From positions 1-7,100 of the forward strand of contig CAMPIU010000155.1 in NCBI GenBank assembly GCA_946886545.1: DNA of 7,100 nt, in the 5' to 3' direction. The translations under genes were made by a program, and so were the position numbers. Under the pieces are notes generated by a model. The model was given only the letters and a program-made list of their open reading frames with translations. It ran no database searches and was not told the DNA's origin. Position 1 is the first letter of the stretch. Every line of letters begins with the position of its first letter. Shown piece after piece: positions 1 to 5,566 of this stretch. The DNA is from an uncultured Flavobacteriales bacterium. GTDB taxonomy: Bacteria; Bacteroidota; Bacteroidia; Flavobacteriales; Crocinitomicaceae.

Positions 1-60
1 AAAGCCAATTCAACGCATGGATTTTTTTAATTTAAAAGAGATTACTAAGTTTAAGCCATC

Positions 61-882
61 ATGAGTATCGTATCCTTTCCCCATCCAAATAAATTACTGG
101 TCATAGAACCGTTGGATTACCGGAATGCCTATGATTTTCCTAGTCCGCACCGGCACGATTACTTTGAAATTATCCTGGTGAATCAAGGAGAAGGCCACCA
201 ATTCATAGATTTTACCAAAACTGATTTGAAAGAAGCGGAAATTTATACCGTTTATCCTGGACAAATTCATTTGCTCAACCGGGATACGGCGCAGGGTTTA
301 TTGATTCAGTTCCATAAAAACATCTTTGATTTTATTTTTCCTATCAAGCATCATCACCTCTATTTTCAAAATCCTCAGATCCGGCTTAATCCTGAATCCT
401 TTAGCCATATTTATGCGCTGACGAATCAGATTTTTCAATTGTGCCAGGTACCCGATTTGAGTAATTTGTCCATTCATAAAGCATACAGCTATTTGGAAAT
501 TATTCTCATTACGCTGATAGAACACAGCAATCAGGCATTCGCTATGGAAGACAGCAGTTTTGTCAGTAAATTTCTTTCACTGATTAGTGAGCATACCAAG
601 GTGAAAAGAAAGGTTTCAGATTATGCTGAAATGATGAATTACAGTACGGACAAATTGACCACTTTGTGTAAAAAGTACCTGGGAAAAGCACCACTCAAAT
701 TAATTCACGAGGAATTACTCATTGAGATCAGGAGAATGATGGTGGTGAGTGATCTGTCTCTAAAGGAGATTTCTTATGAGCTGAATTTTGATACTACAGC
801 TAATTTCAGCGCCTTCATTAAAAATGCTACCGGTTTCACTCCTAAAGAGTTACAGGAATCTTTATTGGACAATTACAGGTAA
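61..882 (+). CDS. AraC-family transcriptional regulator with N-terminal cupin-type sensor domain
   Basis: A 273-residue cytoplasmic DNA-binding regulator of the AraC/XylS family. Residues about 10-85 look like the AraC-type cupin ligand-binding barrel: an early H-R-H-D-Y-F-E stretch (residues 30-36), a glycine turn G-E-G-H (43-46), and a late Y-P-G-Q-I-H (65-70). Residues about 165-270 form the double helix-turn-helix. The first HTH is around V-S-D-Y-A-E-M-M-N-Y (185-194); the second is around L-K-E-I-S-Y-E-L-N-F (234-243), followed by F-S-A-F-I-K and the family signature G-F-T-P-K-E-L (258-264). Length is normal for the family. The ATG at 61 is preceded by an in-frame upstream region too short to judge, and no Shine-Dalgarno is visible. 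It lies 103 bp upstream of a T9SS-sorted protein on the same strand; the gap contains a 21-bp-period direct repeat, so that gene is a plausible target (inference). The ligand is unknown. Confidence 0.93.
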   Translation: MSIVSFPHPNKLLVIEPLDYRNAYDFPSPHRHDYFEIILVNQGEGHQFIDFTKTDLKEAEIYTVYPGQIHLLNRDTAQGLLIQFHKNIFDFIFPIKHHHLYFQNPQIRLNPESFSHIYALTNQIFQLCQVPDLSNLSIHKAYSYLEIILITLIEHSNQAFAMEDSSFVSKFLSLISEHTKVKRKVSDYAEMMNYSTDKLTTLCKKYLGKAPLKLIHEELLIEIRRMMVVSDLSLKEISYELNFDTTANFSAFIKNATGFTPKELQESLLDNYR

Positions 883-901
883 AACATTCAACCATCCTAA
901 A

Positions 902-930
902 TTCATAACTCTTTACGGCATTTTCATAAC
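902..930 (+). promoter_or_regulatory. Candidate AraC-type activator site: TTCATAAC direct repeat, 21-bp period
   Basis: The octamer TTCATAAC occurs exactly at 902-909 and 923-930, so the start-to-start distance is 21 bp, two helical turns. AraC-family proteins typically contact two direct-repeat half-sites one such interval apart, because each monomer has two HTHs. The downstream copy ends 21 bp before the -7 element TAGCTTTG (952-959), so it occupies the place of the -33 element, where no TTTG is present. This matches activation from a site overlapping the upstream promoter element. Binding by the neighbouring regulator is inference. Confidence 0.5.
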
Positions 931-951
931 AGGAATGGATAACTGATCGCC

Positions 952-959
952 TAGCTTTG
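952..959 (+). promoter_or_regulatory. Bacteroidota-type -7 promoter element (TAGCTTTG) of the T9SS-sorted protein gene
   Basis: TAGCTTTG matches the Bacteroidota primary-sigma -7 consensus TAnnTTTG exactly. Transcription would begin around 964-967, leaving a leader of about 20 nt before the ATG at 986. No -33 TTTG is seen at the expected distance; a direct repeat sits there instead, suggesting an activator-dependent promoter. Confidence 0.5.
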
Positions 960-985
960 TTCCATTCACTCATAAATAATTTGCT

Positions 986-1882
986 ATGAAAACGATAAAG
1001 AATAAAATACTGGTGCTGGTAATTGCCACAATGCCTTTAGCAGGAAACTCTCAGGAAATGAATCTCGATTTTGAAAACTGGGAAAATCCTGTAACCGAAG
1101 ACATGTTTGGTAACCGGCCCCTTGTTTGGATGGTACAGAACACGCCGTTGGTCGAGCCAAATGATTTTGGAATGCTTTATCATCCACCGGTAACAAACAC
1201 CCAAAGTGGGACTTATGCGCTGAAATTGAGTACATGGTATTATTATACGAAAGATATGGCATTATTGAGATTACCATATACTTCACGTCTGAGTGCACTG
1301 AAAGGATATTACATCTACGAAGAGAATGAAGTGGAAGACCAGGTGGACACAGTTCCGGATATTGCACAGGTTTCTGTATTCATGACCAAATGGAATGCAA
1401 GTACGATGTATAGAGATACAGTCGGAACGGGGGTGTTGGATCTAAATGCGGTATCGGAATATACTTTATTTACAAATACTGTTACTTATATCAATCCGAC
1501 AGTTGTTCCGGATTCGATTCACATTCTGATAGATCCTTCTTTGGTGAGAAGAGATCCCGCCGGTTCAAACTATATGTCGATGGATGATGGAATAAGTTCT
1601 TTTTTAACGGTCGACAATTTGTCCTTGACGGATGAAAATGTGGCTGGTGTGAATGAATTCTCTCAATCAGTTAAAGTTTATCCTAATCCCGTTGAAGATT
1701 TGTTGTTTATTGAAGACTTCAATGGTCATGCCGCCCTCTACGATCTTAATGGGAAATTGATTCGTGAGCAGGAACTTGAAAGTAAAGAAGCTTTCGCACT
1801 GGATAAACTGGATGCAGGTATTTATATGCTTCAACTTCATCAAAATAGTACCATCCGAAACGTAAGAATAGTCAAAAAGTAA
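986..1882 (+). CDS. T9SS type A sorting domain-containing exported protein
   Basis: A 298-residue exported protein. Residues 1-23 are a Sec signal peptide: K-rich start, then hydrophobic I-L-V-L-V-I-A-T-M-P-L-A-G, with likely cleavage near N-S-Q. Residues about 226-298 are a typical type A T9SS C-terminal sorting domain: V-Y-P-N-P-V-E-D-L-L (231-240), L-Y-D-L-N-G-K-L-I (251-259), L-D-A-G-I-Y-M-L-Q-L (275-284) and a terminal basic R-I-V-K-K. The protein should cross the outer membrane by the Por/T9SS route and be released or anchored at the surface. The mature part (about 25-220) begins N-L-D-F-E-N-W and contains G-T-Y-A-L-K-L, L-K-G-Y-Y-I-Y and P-D-S-I-H-I-L. This is reminiscent of beta-sandwich carbohydrate-binding-like domains of Bacteroidota surface proteins, but I see no catalytic motif and assign no function. 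It is monocistronic: promoter at 952 and terminator at 1939. Confidence 0.9.
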   Translation: MKTIKNKILVLVIATMPLAGNSQEMNLDFENWENPVTEDMFGNRPLVWMVQNTPLVEPNDFGMLYHPPVTNTQSGTYALKLSTWYYYTKDMALLRLPYTSRLSALKGYYIYEENEVEDQVDTVPDIAQVSVFMTKWNASTMYRDTVGTGVLDLNAVSEYTLFTNTVTYINPTVVPDSIHILIDPSLVRRDPAGSNYMSMDDGISSFLTVDNLSLTDENVAGVNEFSQSVKVYPNPVEDLLFIEDFNGHAALYDLNGKLIREQELESKEAFALDKLDAGIYMLQLHQNSTIRNVRIVKK

Positions 1883-1938
1883 AAGTTCATAAGTTTATAG
1901 TTATTTGGTTTAGTTAAGTGTACAAATCGTTTGGATGT

Positions 1939-1975
1939 AAAGGATATAGATGTCAATCTGTATCCTTTTCTGTTT
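1939..1975 (+). terminator. Rho-independent terminator after the T9SS-sorted protein gene
   Basis: The left arm 1939-1951 (AAAGGATATAGAT) pairs with 1956-1968 (ATCTGTATCCTTT) in a 13-bp stem with a single G-U wobble (1947/1960) and a four-base loop, GTCA. The T-rich tail TTTTCTGTTT follows on the plus strand. It begins 57 bp after the stop at 1882 and separates the first regulator/T9SS module from the next regulator gene. The other strand has no T-rich tail, so it is one-directional. Confidence 0.85.
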
Positions 1976-1983
1976 ACAGGTTT

Positions 1984-2001
1984 AAATCAGCGTCCTGATT
2001 T
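1984..2001. promoter_or_regulatory. Inverted repeat AAATCAG-CGTC-CTGATTT upstream of the second AraC-family gene
   Basis: A perfect 7-bp inverted repeat with a four-base centre (1984-1990 and 1995-2001), extendable by a G-U and a T-A pair. It lies 48 bp before the ATG at 2050. A run of seven T starts six bases after the stem (2008-2014), so it could be a weak second terminator. Its position just upstream of a probable promoter (TATATTCG at 2027-2034, one mismatch to TAnnTTTG) also fits an operator for autoregulation. The sequence alone does not decide. Confidence 0.35.
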
Positions 2002-2026
2002 GATTCGTTTTTTTGTCGATGTTGGT

Positions 2027-2044
2027 TATATTCGTTTAAGGAAA
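2027..2044 (+). promoter_or_regulatory. Possible -7 element and ribosome-binding site of the second AraC-family gene
   Basis: TATATTCG at 2027-2034 differs from the Bacteroidota -7 consensus TAnnTTTG at one base, so the promoter call is weak. AAGGAAA at 2038-2044 is a purine-rich Shine-Dalgarno-like stretch that ends five bases before the ATG at 2050 and supports that start over the in-frame ATG at 2062. If TATATTCG is the real -7, the leader would be only about 10 nt and would begin within the RBS. Confidence 0.3.
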
Positions 2045-2049
2045 TTATA

Positions 2050-2865
2050 ATGAATCGATCCATGGAAATCCGGAAGTTTTACAAACCTGTTCAACCGACA
2101 GTTGACTGGTCTTCGGTAAAAGTATCTTATACCGAATTTCTTCCGGATATCAGGCTTCAGGAGATGATCTATTGTTATTGGCAGTTAAAAACTTCAGAAG
2201 TCTTAACGGAACAATTCAATTATCGGGTAGTTGCAGATGGCTGTATTGATATTTTTTTTGAACTTACTAATCCGGCTGATAGTTATGTCATGGGTTTTTG
2301 CAAAAAGTTTACTGAATTTCCTCTCGAGAACCAATTCAATTATGTCGGGATTCGTTTCTTTCCAACCATGTTCCCGCAGTTGTTCAAGATCAATGCCAAA
2401 GAACTCAGTAATCGCTTTGAGCATCTGGATAAGGTAGTTCCTTCCACATCAAATTTTATCCGTAACAATTTGGATAGCTCACAAAGCCCTGAAGAGATCG
2501 GCAGCTTGTTGGATATTTATTTCTCGGAAGTAGTAAAGAATCGACACTTTGACAATGACGTACGCCTGTATGGTGCTTTGCAGCTGATTTTAATGAAGCA
2601 GGGAGTTCTTGACGTGGAATCTGATCTCCAAACTGGAATTAGTTCCAGGCAGCTGCGCAGACTGTTTGATTTTTATATCGGGGACACACCGAAGACTTTT
2701 AGCCAGGTGGTTCGGTTTCAAAACATTTTAAGGGCAAAACCCTCTTCCCAAAGTCTCCGCCAAAACAAATTGTTCTTCGATGCAGGTTATTACGATCAGG
2801 CACATTTTATTAAGGAGTTCAAAAATTTCTATGGCGTTACACCCGGTAAAGCATTCGGAAGGTGA
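2050..2865 (+). CDS. AraC-family transcriptional regulator with DUF6597-like sensor domain
   Basis: A 271-residue predicted cytoplasmic regulator. The N-terminal half carries landmarks of the DUF6597 sensor domain common in AraC-like regulators: F-Y-K-P-V-Q-P (10-16), Y-C-Y-W-Q-L (41-46), V-A-D-G-C-I-D-I-F-F (61-70), V-G-I-R-F-F-P (99-105) and A-K-E-L-S-N-R (116-122). Residues about 170-271 form the AraC HTH domain: S-S-R-Q-L-R-R-L-F (198-206), G-D-T-P-K-T-F-S-Q-V-V-R-F (211-223), D-A-G-Y-Y-D-Q-A-H-F (244-253) and G-V-T-P-G-K-A (262-268). Spacing to the downstream VOC gene is 66 bp on the same strand. Together with the following three genes it resembles a regulator-plus-effector module, but no shared transcript is proven. 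Its ligand is unknown. Confidence 0.92.
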   Translation: MNRSMEIRKFYKPVQPTVDWSSVKVSYTEFLPDIRLQEMIYCYWQLKTSEVLTEQFNYRVVADGCIDIFFELTNPADSYVMGFCKKFTEFPLENQFNYVGIRFFPTMFPQLFKINAKELSNRFEHLDKVVPSTSNFIRNNLDSSQSPEEIGSLLDIYFSEVVKNRHFDNDVRLYGALQLILMKQGVLDVESDLQTGISSRQLRRLFDFYIGDTPKTFSQVVRFQNILRAKPSSQSLRQNKLFFDAGYYDQAHFIKEFKNFYGVTPGKAFGR

Positions 2866-2898
2866 TTTTGTCCGATTTTTACAATGTTGAATTGCGGA

Positions 2899-2906
2899 TA
2901 TACTTG
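2899..2906 (+). promoter_or_regulatory. Possible -7 element of the VOC gene (TATACTTG)
   Basis: TATACTTG differs from TAnnTTTG at one position and lies 25 bp before the ATG at 2932, a typical distance for a short leader. No -33 TTTG occurs at the expected spacing. The call is weak, and transcription could instead read through from the regulator gene. Confidence 0.25.
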
Positions 2907-2931
2907 ATTTTTGTCTGTAAATTAATTCAGA

Positions 2932-3405
2932 ATGAAAAAAACAACAGCACTCATTGCAGGACTTTGTTTCACATTAACAAGTCTTTCACAAAGTAATTCA
3001 ACACATAAAATGCAAAATACCATGAAATTAAACGCAGGAATAGTTACGGCAAAATTATCGGAGACGAAAAGTTTTTACACAGAGGTTTTAGGCTTTGGAA
3101 TAACTTTTGAAAACGAATTTTACCTTTTACTTCACACACCCGATCAGAAAGCTGAAATCAGTTTTTTGCTTCCCAATCATCCCAGTCAGCAGTCCTTATT
3201 CCATAAACCTTTCTCGGGCGAAGGAATGTATCTGACTATTGAGGTGGAAGATGTAGATAAATTTTATCAGGAAGTAAAAGCAAAAAAAATCGAAATAAAA
3301 ATCGAACTTCGCGATGAACCATGGGGAGACAGGCATTTTGCCATTCAGGACCCGAATGGGATTGGAATTGATATTGTGGAATATGCTCCGCAGGAAGAGA
3401 AATAA
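2932..3405 (+). CDS. VOC-family (glyoxalase/bleomycin-resistance fold) protein with signal-peptide-like N-terminus
   Basis: A 157-residue protein whose residues about 33-152 are a single VOC domain made of two beta-alpha-beta-beta-beta units: N-A-G-I-V-T-A-K-L then S-F-Y-T-E-V-L-G-F (47-55); A-E-I-S-F-L-L-P (74-81); Y-L-T-I-E-V-E-D-V-D-K-F-Y (100-112); and D-E-P-W-G-D-R-H-F, D-P-N-G-I-G-I-D-I-V-E-Y (128-151). H135 and E150 lie where VOC enzymes often place metal ligands, but the reaction cannot be named; it may be a dioxygenase-like, lyase-like or binding protein. Residues 1-20 (K-K, then a hydrophobic stretch ending T-S-L-S-Q) look like a Sec signal peptide, unusual for this normally cytosolic fold. 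In-frame ATGs at 3010 and 3022 (M27, M31) would give a conventional cytosolic VOC protein. I chose 2932 because the extension is a coherent signal peptide. It is followed after 10 bp by the next gene, suggesting an operon. Confidence 0.85.
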   Translation: MKKTTALIAGLCFTLTSLSQSNSTHKMQNTMKLNAGIVTAKLSETKSFYTEVLGFGITFENEFYLLLHTPDQKAEISFLLPNHPSQQSLFHKPFSGEGMYLTIEVEDVDKFYQEVKAKKIEIKIELRDEPWGDRHFAIQDPNGIGIDIVEYAPQEEK

Positions 3406-3415
3406 GAGTAAAAGA

Positions 3416-4042
3416 ATGAAAAAAGGAATCTTCATATTTTTGGTTTTGGGATCGCTGACAGCTTCCGCGCAAAAAATTGAACTGACAAATCTGGAAACAT
3501 CACAGCTTCCTAAAGGAATAAGCTATTTGGGAAAGATCAAAACTGCAGTCCGATGGACAGACAATCTGGGTGACAATATTGTGATTACAACCGAAACCGG
3601 GGATATTCAAAGTAAATCGGAACTTTCGGATGATTATAAGGATGCAGCTTTGTATGCCTATCATTTTTTGATTTTTGAAGATAGTGTTCGGCAAACTTGG
3701 AGAGTAAAGGATTTTGTAAACGAGTGTCCTATGGATATTGAGGCAAATTTCATTCAAAATACTTTCCAGGTAACCGATTTAAACAAAGATGGTGTAGGGG
3801 AAGTCTGGTTAATGTATATTGTAGCTTGTCGAAGTGATGTAAGTCCTGCCGATATGAAGATCATAATGTATCAAAACGGTCAGAAATTCGCGATGAGAGG
3901 ACAAACTAAAGTGGAACCATCAAAAGGTAGCTTTATCGGTGGGGAATACAAATTTGATAAAGCGTTTAATGAAGGTCCGCCTGAATTCCGGGACTTTGCT
4001 AAGAAAATGTGGAAGGCACACATTATGCAGAGATGGTATTGA
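3416..4042 (+). CDS. Exported protein resembling the M949_RS01915 surface polysaccharide biosynthesis family
   Basis: A 208-residue exported protein. The start at 3416 gives a clean signal peptide (M-K-K-G-I-F-I-F-L-V-L-G-S-L-T-A-S-A-Q, cleavage likely after A18) and lies 10 bp after the VOC stop, with a weak purine stretch AAGAG before it. The longer frame from 3314 would run through the VOC gene and is rejected. The mature part contains W-R-V-K-D-F-V-N-E-C-P-M-D-I-E-A (95-110), the calcium-loop-like D-L-N-K-D-G-V-G-E-V-W (121-131), D-V-S-P-A-D-M-K-I-I-M-Y (141-152), then G-G-E-Y-K-F-D (175-181). From memory this pattern fits the Bacteroidota family named after Riemerella M949_RS01915, called surface polysaccharide biosynthesis protein. 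That name rests on a phenotype and gives no reaction. C104 and C138 could form a disulfide in the periplasm. I assign localisation confidently and function only tentatively. Confidence 0.8.
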   Translation: MKKGIFIFLVLGSLTASAQKIELTNLETSQLPKGISYLGKIKTAVRWTDNLGDNIVITTETGDIQSKSELSDDYKDAALYAYHFLIFEDSVRQTWRVKDFVNECPMDIEANFIQNTFQVTDLNKDGVGEVWLMYIVACRSDVSPADMKIIMYQNGQKFAMRGQTKVEPSKGSFIGGEYKFDKAFNEGPPEFRDFAKKMWKAHIMQRWY

Positions 4043-4071
4043 TAATACAAACCCTAAAATCTTCGTAAATA

Positions 4072-4338
4072 ATGATTTTACTGGCTGCTATAGGCGGAGG
4101 GTTGTACATCTTGTTATTCGCAGGGGCCGCTCTTCTGATTTTTACACCTGTGGTTTCTCTTCTGGTGTATCGGGCCATAGATTGGGTGGTTAAAAAACGG
4201 ACAGGCTTCTCAATTAGTTTGAAGAGATTCCCGAAAGTGCTTTTGATCACAGGGTGCATACTACTTGGAGCATCACTAACAGTGTTGGTTATAGCTTTCT
4301 TCTGTTTAGTTGTTTTAAGCGATTTTAGTTACGAATAG
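4072..4338 (+). CDS. Small two-helix membrane protein, unknown function
   Basis: An 88-residue hydrophobic protein. The first membrane segment spans about 3-33 (glycine/leucine rich, with A-A-I-G-G-G and F-A-G-A-A-L-L-I-F). A basic loop at about 37-55 contains K-K-R and K-R-F-P-K. The second segment spans about 56-82. The positive loop predicts that it is cytoplasmic, with both ends outside. The ATG at 4072 lies 29 bp after the preceding stop, on the same strand, with no Shine-Dalgarno. It probably belongs to the VOC/exported-protein cluster. I do not recognise a family. The coherent two-helix profile and operon-like placement argue that it is a real gene. Confidence 0.65.
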   Translation: MILLAAIGGGLYILLFAGAALLIFTPVVSLLVYRAIDWVVKKRTGFSISLKRFPKVLLITGCILLGASLTVLVIAFFCLVVLSDFSYE

Positions 4339-4385
4339 AGAGATTGCCGAAACACAAAAAGTAGAAGCTACAAGGTGTCCGAATA

Positions 4386-4414
4386 AAATCTGCGCGAATC
4401 AATATAAATCTGCG
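4386..4414. repeat. Short direct repeat AAATCTGCG, 20-bp period
   Basis: AAATCTGCG occurs exactly at 4386-4394 and 4406-4414 in the 114-bp gap between two convergent genes. The unit resembles AATCTGCG-type intergenic repeat remnants I recall from Bacteroidota genomes (recollection, not checked). The rest of the gap (4339-4452) holds no convincing terminator hairpin for either neighbouring gene. Confidence 0.4.
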
Positions 4415-4452
4415 TGCAAAATGTTTACCTGTATTCACATAGGTTAAAGTTA

Positions 4453-5433
4453 TCAAACCACCGCATCTTTATTGTATCTCCCCTTGTATTCAATCGGCGA
4501 CATGCCCGTAAACTTCCGAAAAACTTCCCGGAATGCCTTCACGTCTGAATAACCGACCTCGTACATCACTTCATTGATTGTTTTGCGGCTGGTTTCTAAT
4601 GCTTTTTTAGCCGATTCAATCTTTACGCGCTGCATATATTCGATGGGCGTATTCCCGGTTGCTTTAATGAATCTTCGGTCAAAATTCCTTCTGCCGACTG
4701 AAAATCGCGAAGACAGTTCTTCGATGGAAATTTTTTCCCTGAGATTTTCCTCGATATAAGTCTGAACTTCTCTAACTACTTCATCACCGTGCTGTTTCTG
4801 TCCGCGGAAAATGGCAAAGGCGGATTGACTCTTTCGGTCAGGTTCTATTTGGAATACCTTCGAGCAGAAAATAGCAGTTTGACGGTCGTAGTATTTTTCA
4901 ATTAAATAAATGATCAAATTGAGGAAAGAATAAGCTCCGCCGTTGGTATAAATACCGAACTCGTCTGTGATCAATTGATCGGTCTGTAGATTCACTTTCG
5001 GAAACAGGTTCCTGAAATCTGCTGTGGCGCTCCAATGTGTAGAGCAACTTTTTCCGTCCAATAAGCCCGAAGAGGCCAAAAGAAATGCGCCTGTGCAAAT
5101 ACTCGCCACTTCAGCACCTTCCTTGTATTGGTTTTCTATCCATGTGACCAGTTCTTTATTTCCTGCCAATGCTGATCCGTAATTGTGATTCAGCGATGGA
5201 ATAATGATCAGATCGGTTTTCAAAATTGTGGAAATGGTAGTGTGCGGATTTACCGTGAACAAACCTCCATAAAAATCCACGTGATCAGAAAGTCCTGCAA
5301 GTTGAATAGTAAAAACGGCTTCGTTTCCTCTTTCTTTCCAAAAAGCATTCGCTCGTGAAAAAAGTTTGTAGGTGCCTGCAATGCTGCTTAGGTTGTTTTC
5401 ACCTTCCGGAACTAAGATCGTTAAATGCTTCAT
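4453..5433 (-). CDS. GlxA/FtrA-type transcriptional regulator (DJ-1/PfpI domain plus AraC HTH)
   Basis: A 326-residue regulator. Residues about 1-190 form a DJ-1/PfpI (class I glutamine amidotransferase-like) domain starting K-H-L-T-I-L-V-P-E-G. It carries the nucleophile-elbow motif A-S-I-C-T-G-A-F-L-L-A (110-120, C113) and then S-T-H-W (131-134), as in GlxA/FtrA proteins, where the domain is a presumed sensor. Residues about 218-322 are the AraC HTH: I-S-I-E-E-L-S-S-R-F-S-V-G-R-R-N-F (235-251), N-T-P-I-E-Y (261-266), E-V-G-Y-S-D-V-K-A-F (292-301), and G-M-S-P-I-E-Y (310-316). I chose the ATG at 5433: domain homology begins there, and the GTG at 5499 would add 22 non-homologous residues. It is divergent from the DinB/SRPBCC cluster, with 133 bp between starts, so it probably controls that cluster and itself (inference). 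The 3' end is convergent with the membrane-protein gene. Confidence 0.93.
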   Translation of the reverse strand: MKHLTILVPEGENNLSSIAGTYKLFSRANAFWKERGNEAVFTIQLAGLSDHVDFYGGLFTVNPHTTISTILKTDLIIIPSLNHNYGSALAGNKELVTWIENQYKEGAEVASICTGAFLLASSGLLDGKSCSTHWSATADFRNLFPKVNLQTDQLITDEFGIYTNGGAYSFLNLIIYLIEKYYDRQTAIFCSKVFQIEPDRKSQSAFAIFRGQKQHGDEVVREVQTYIEENLREKISIEELSSRFSVGRRNFDRRFIKATGNTPIEYMQRVKIESAKKALETSRKTINEVMYEVGYSDVKAFREVFRKFTGMSPIEYKGRYNKDAVV

Positions 5434-5436
5434 GAA

Positions 5437-5498
5437 CTTTTTCGCAAAGGTATTAAATAGGTCTGTCCGAATCAACCCCTTAGATTGTCTTTTTCGCA
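5437..5498. promoter_or_regulatory. Direct repeat CTTTTTCGCA, 52-bp period, in the divergent promoter region
   Basis: The 10-mer CTTTTTCGCA occurs exactly at 5437-5446 and 5489-5498, a 52-bp interval, close to five helical turns. The proximal copy overlaps the -7 end and start site of the minus-strand promoter; the distal copy lies about 26-35 bp upstream of the plus-strand TAGATTTG. That placement suits a regulator binding both copies, possibly with looping, such as the adjacent AraC-type protein. The function is inference. Confidence 0.35.
5445..5476 (-). promoter_or_regulatory. Promoter of the GlxA-type regulator (GTTG - 20 bp - TACCTTTG)
   Basis: On the minus strand TACCTTTG (5452-5445) matches the -7 consensus TAnnTTTG exactly. 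GTTG (5476-5473) lies 20 bp upstream, an acceptable -33 position. Transcription would start near 5439, only about six bases before the ATG at 5433, so the mRNA would be nearly leaderless. It also argues against translation from the GTG at 5499, which would lie upstream of this promoter. Confidence 0.5.
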
Positions 5499-5503
5499 CC
5501 TTT

Positions 5504-5531
5504 TTTGTCTCTCATTAAGACCATAGATTTG
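5504..5531 (+). promoter_or_regulatory. Promoter of the DinB/SRPBCC cluster (TTTG - 16 bp - TAGATTTG)
   Basis: TAGATTTG at 5524-5531 matches TAnnTTTG exactly. TTTG at 5504-5507 is a possible -33 element, with a spacer of 16 bp, slightly short of the usual 19 or so. A start near 5537 would give an A-rich leader of about 30 nt before the ATG at 5567, typical for this phylum. Confidence 0.6.
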
Positions 5532-5566
5532 CAGTAAACAATACAATACAAAAAAGTAAAATTATA

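Noticed and set aside
46..53. TAAGTTTA as a -7 promoter element for the gene at 61
   Set aside because: It lacks the conserved final G, has no -33 partner and would leave almost no leader; the upstream context is cut off by the window edge.
984..1367. Minus-strand open frame of 127 codons inside the T9SS-sorted protein gene
   Set aside because: Antisense shadow: its translation is rich in Cys/Pro/Ser, has no recognisable motif and opposes a convincing gene.
2866..2915. TTTTGTC at 2866-2872 and 2909-2915, also at 2011-2017 and 5503-5509, as a shared regulator site
   Set aside because: Spacings differ and the motif sits in T-rich gaps where a 7-mer of this type recurs by chance.
3314..3415. 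Upstream extension of the exported-protein gene at 3416 to an ATG at 3314
   Set aside because: It would overlap about 90 bp of the VOC gene in another frame and bury a clear signal peptide; the ATG at 3416 is the sensible start.
3939..4259. Overlapping frames on both strands across the end of the exported-protein gene and the start of the membrane-protein gene
   Set aside because: Their translations are basic or low-pattern, without domain or start signals, and conflict with the better-supported genes.
5434..5499. GTG at 5499 as start of the GlxA-type regulator
   Set aside because: The 22 added residues precede the first strand of the DJ-1 domain, show no family pattern and lie across a good promoter; ATG 5433 fits better.
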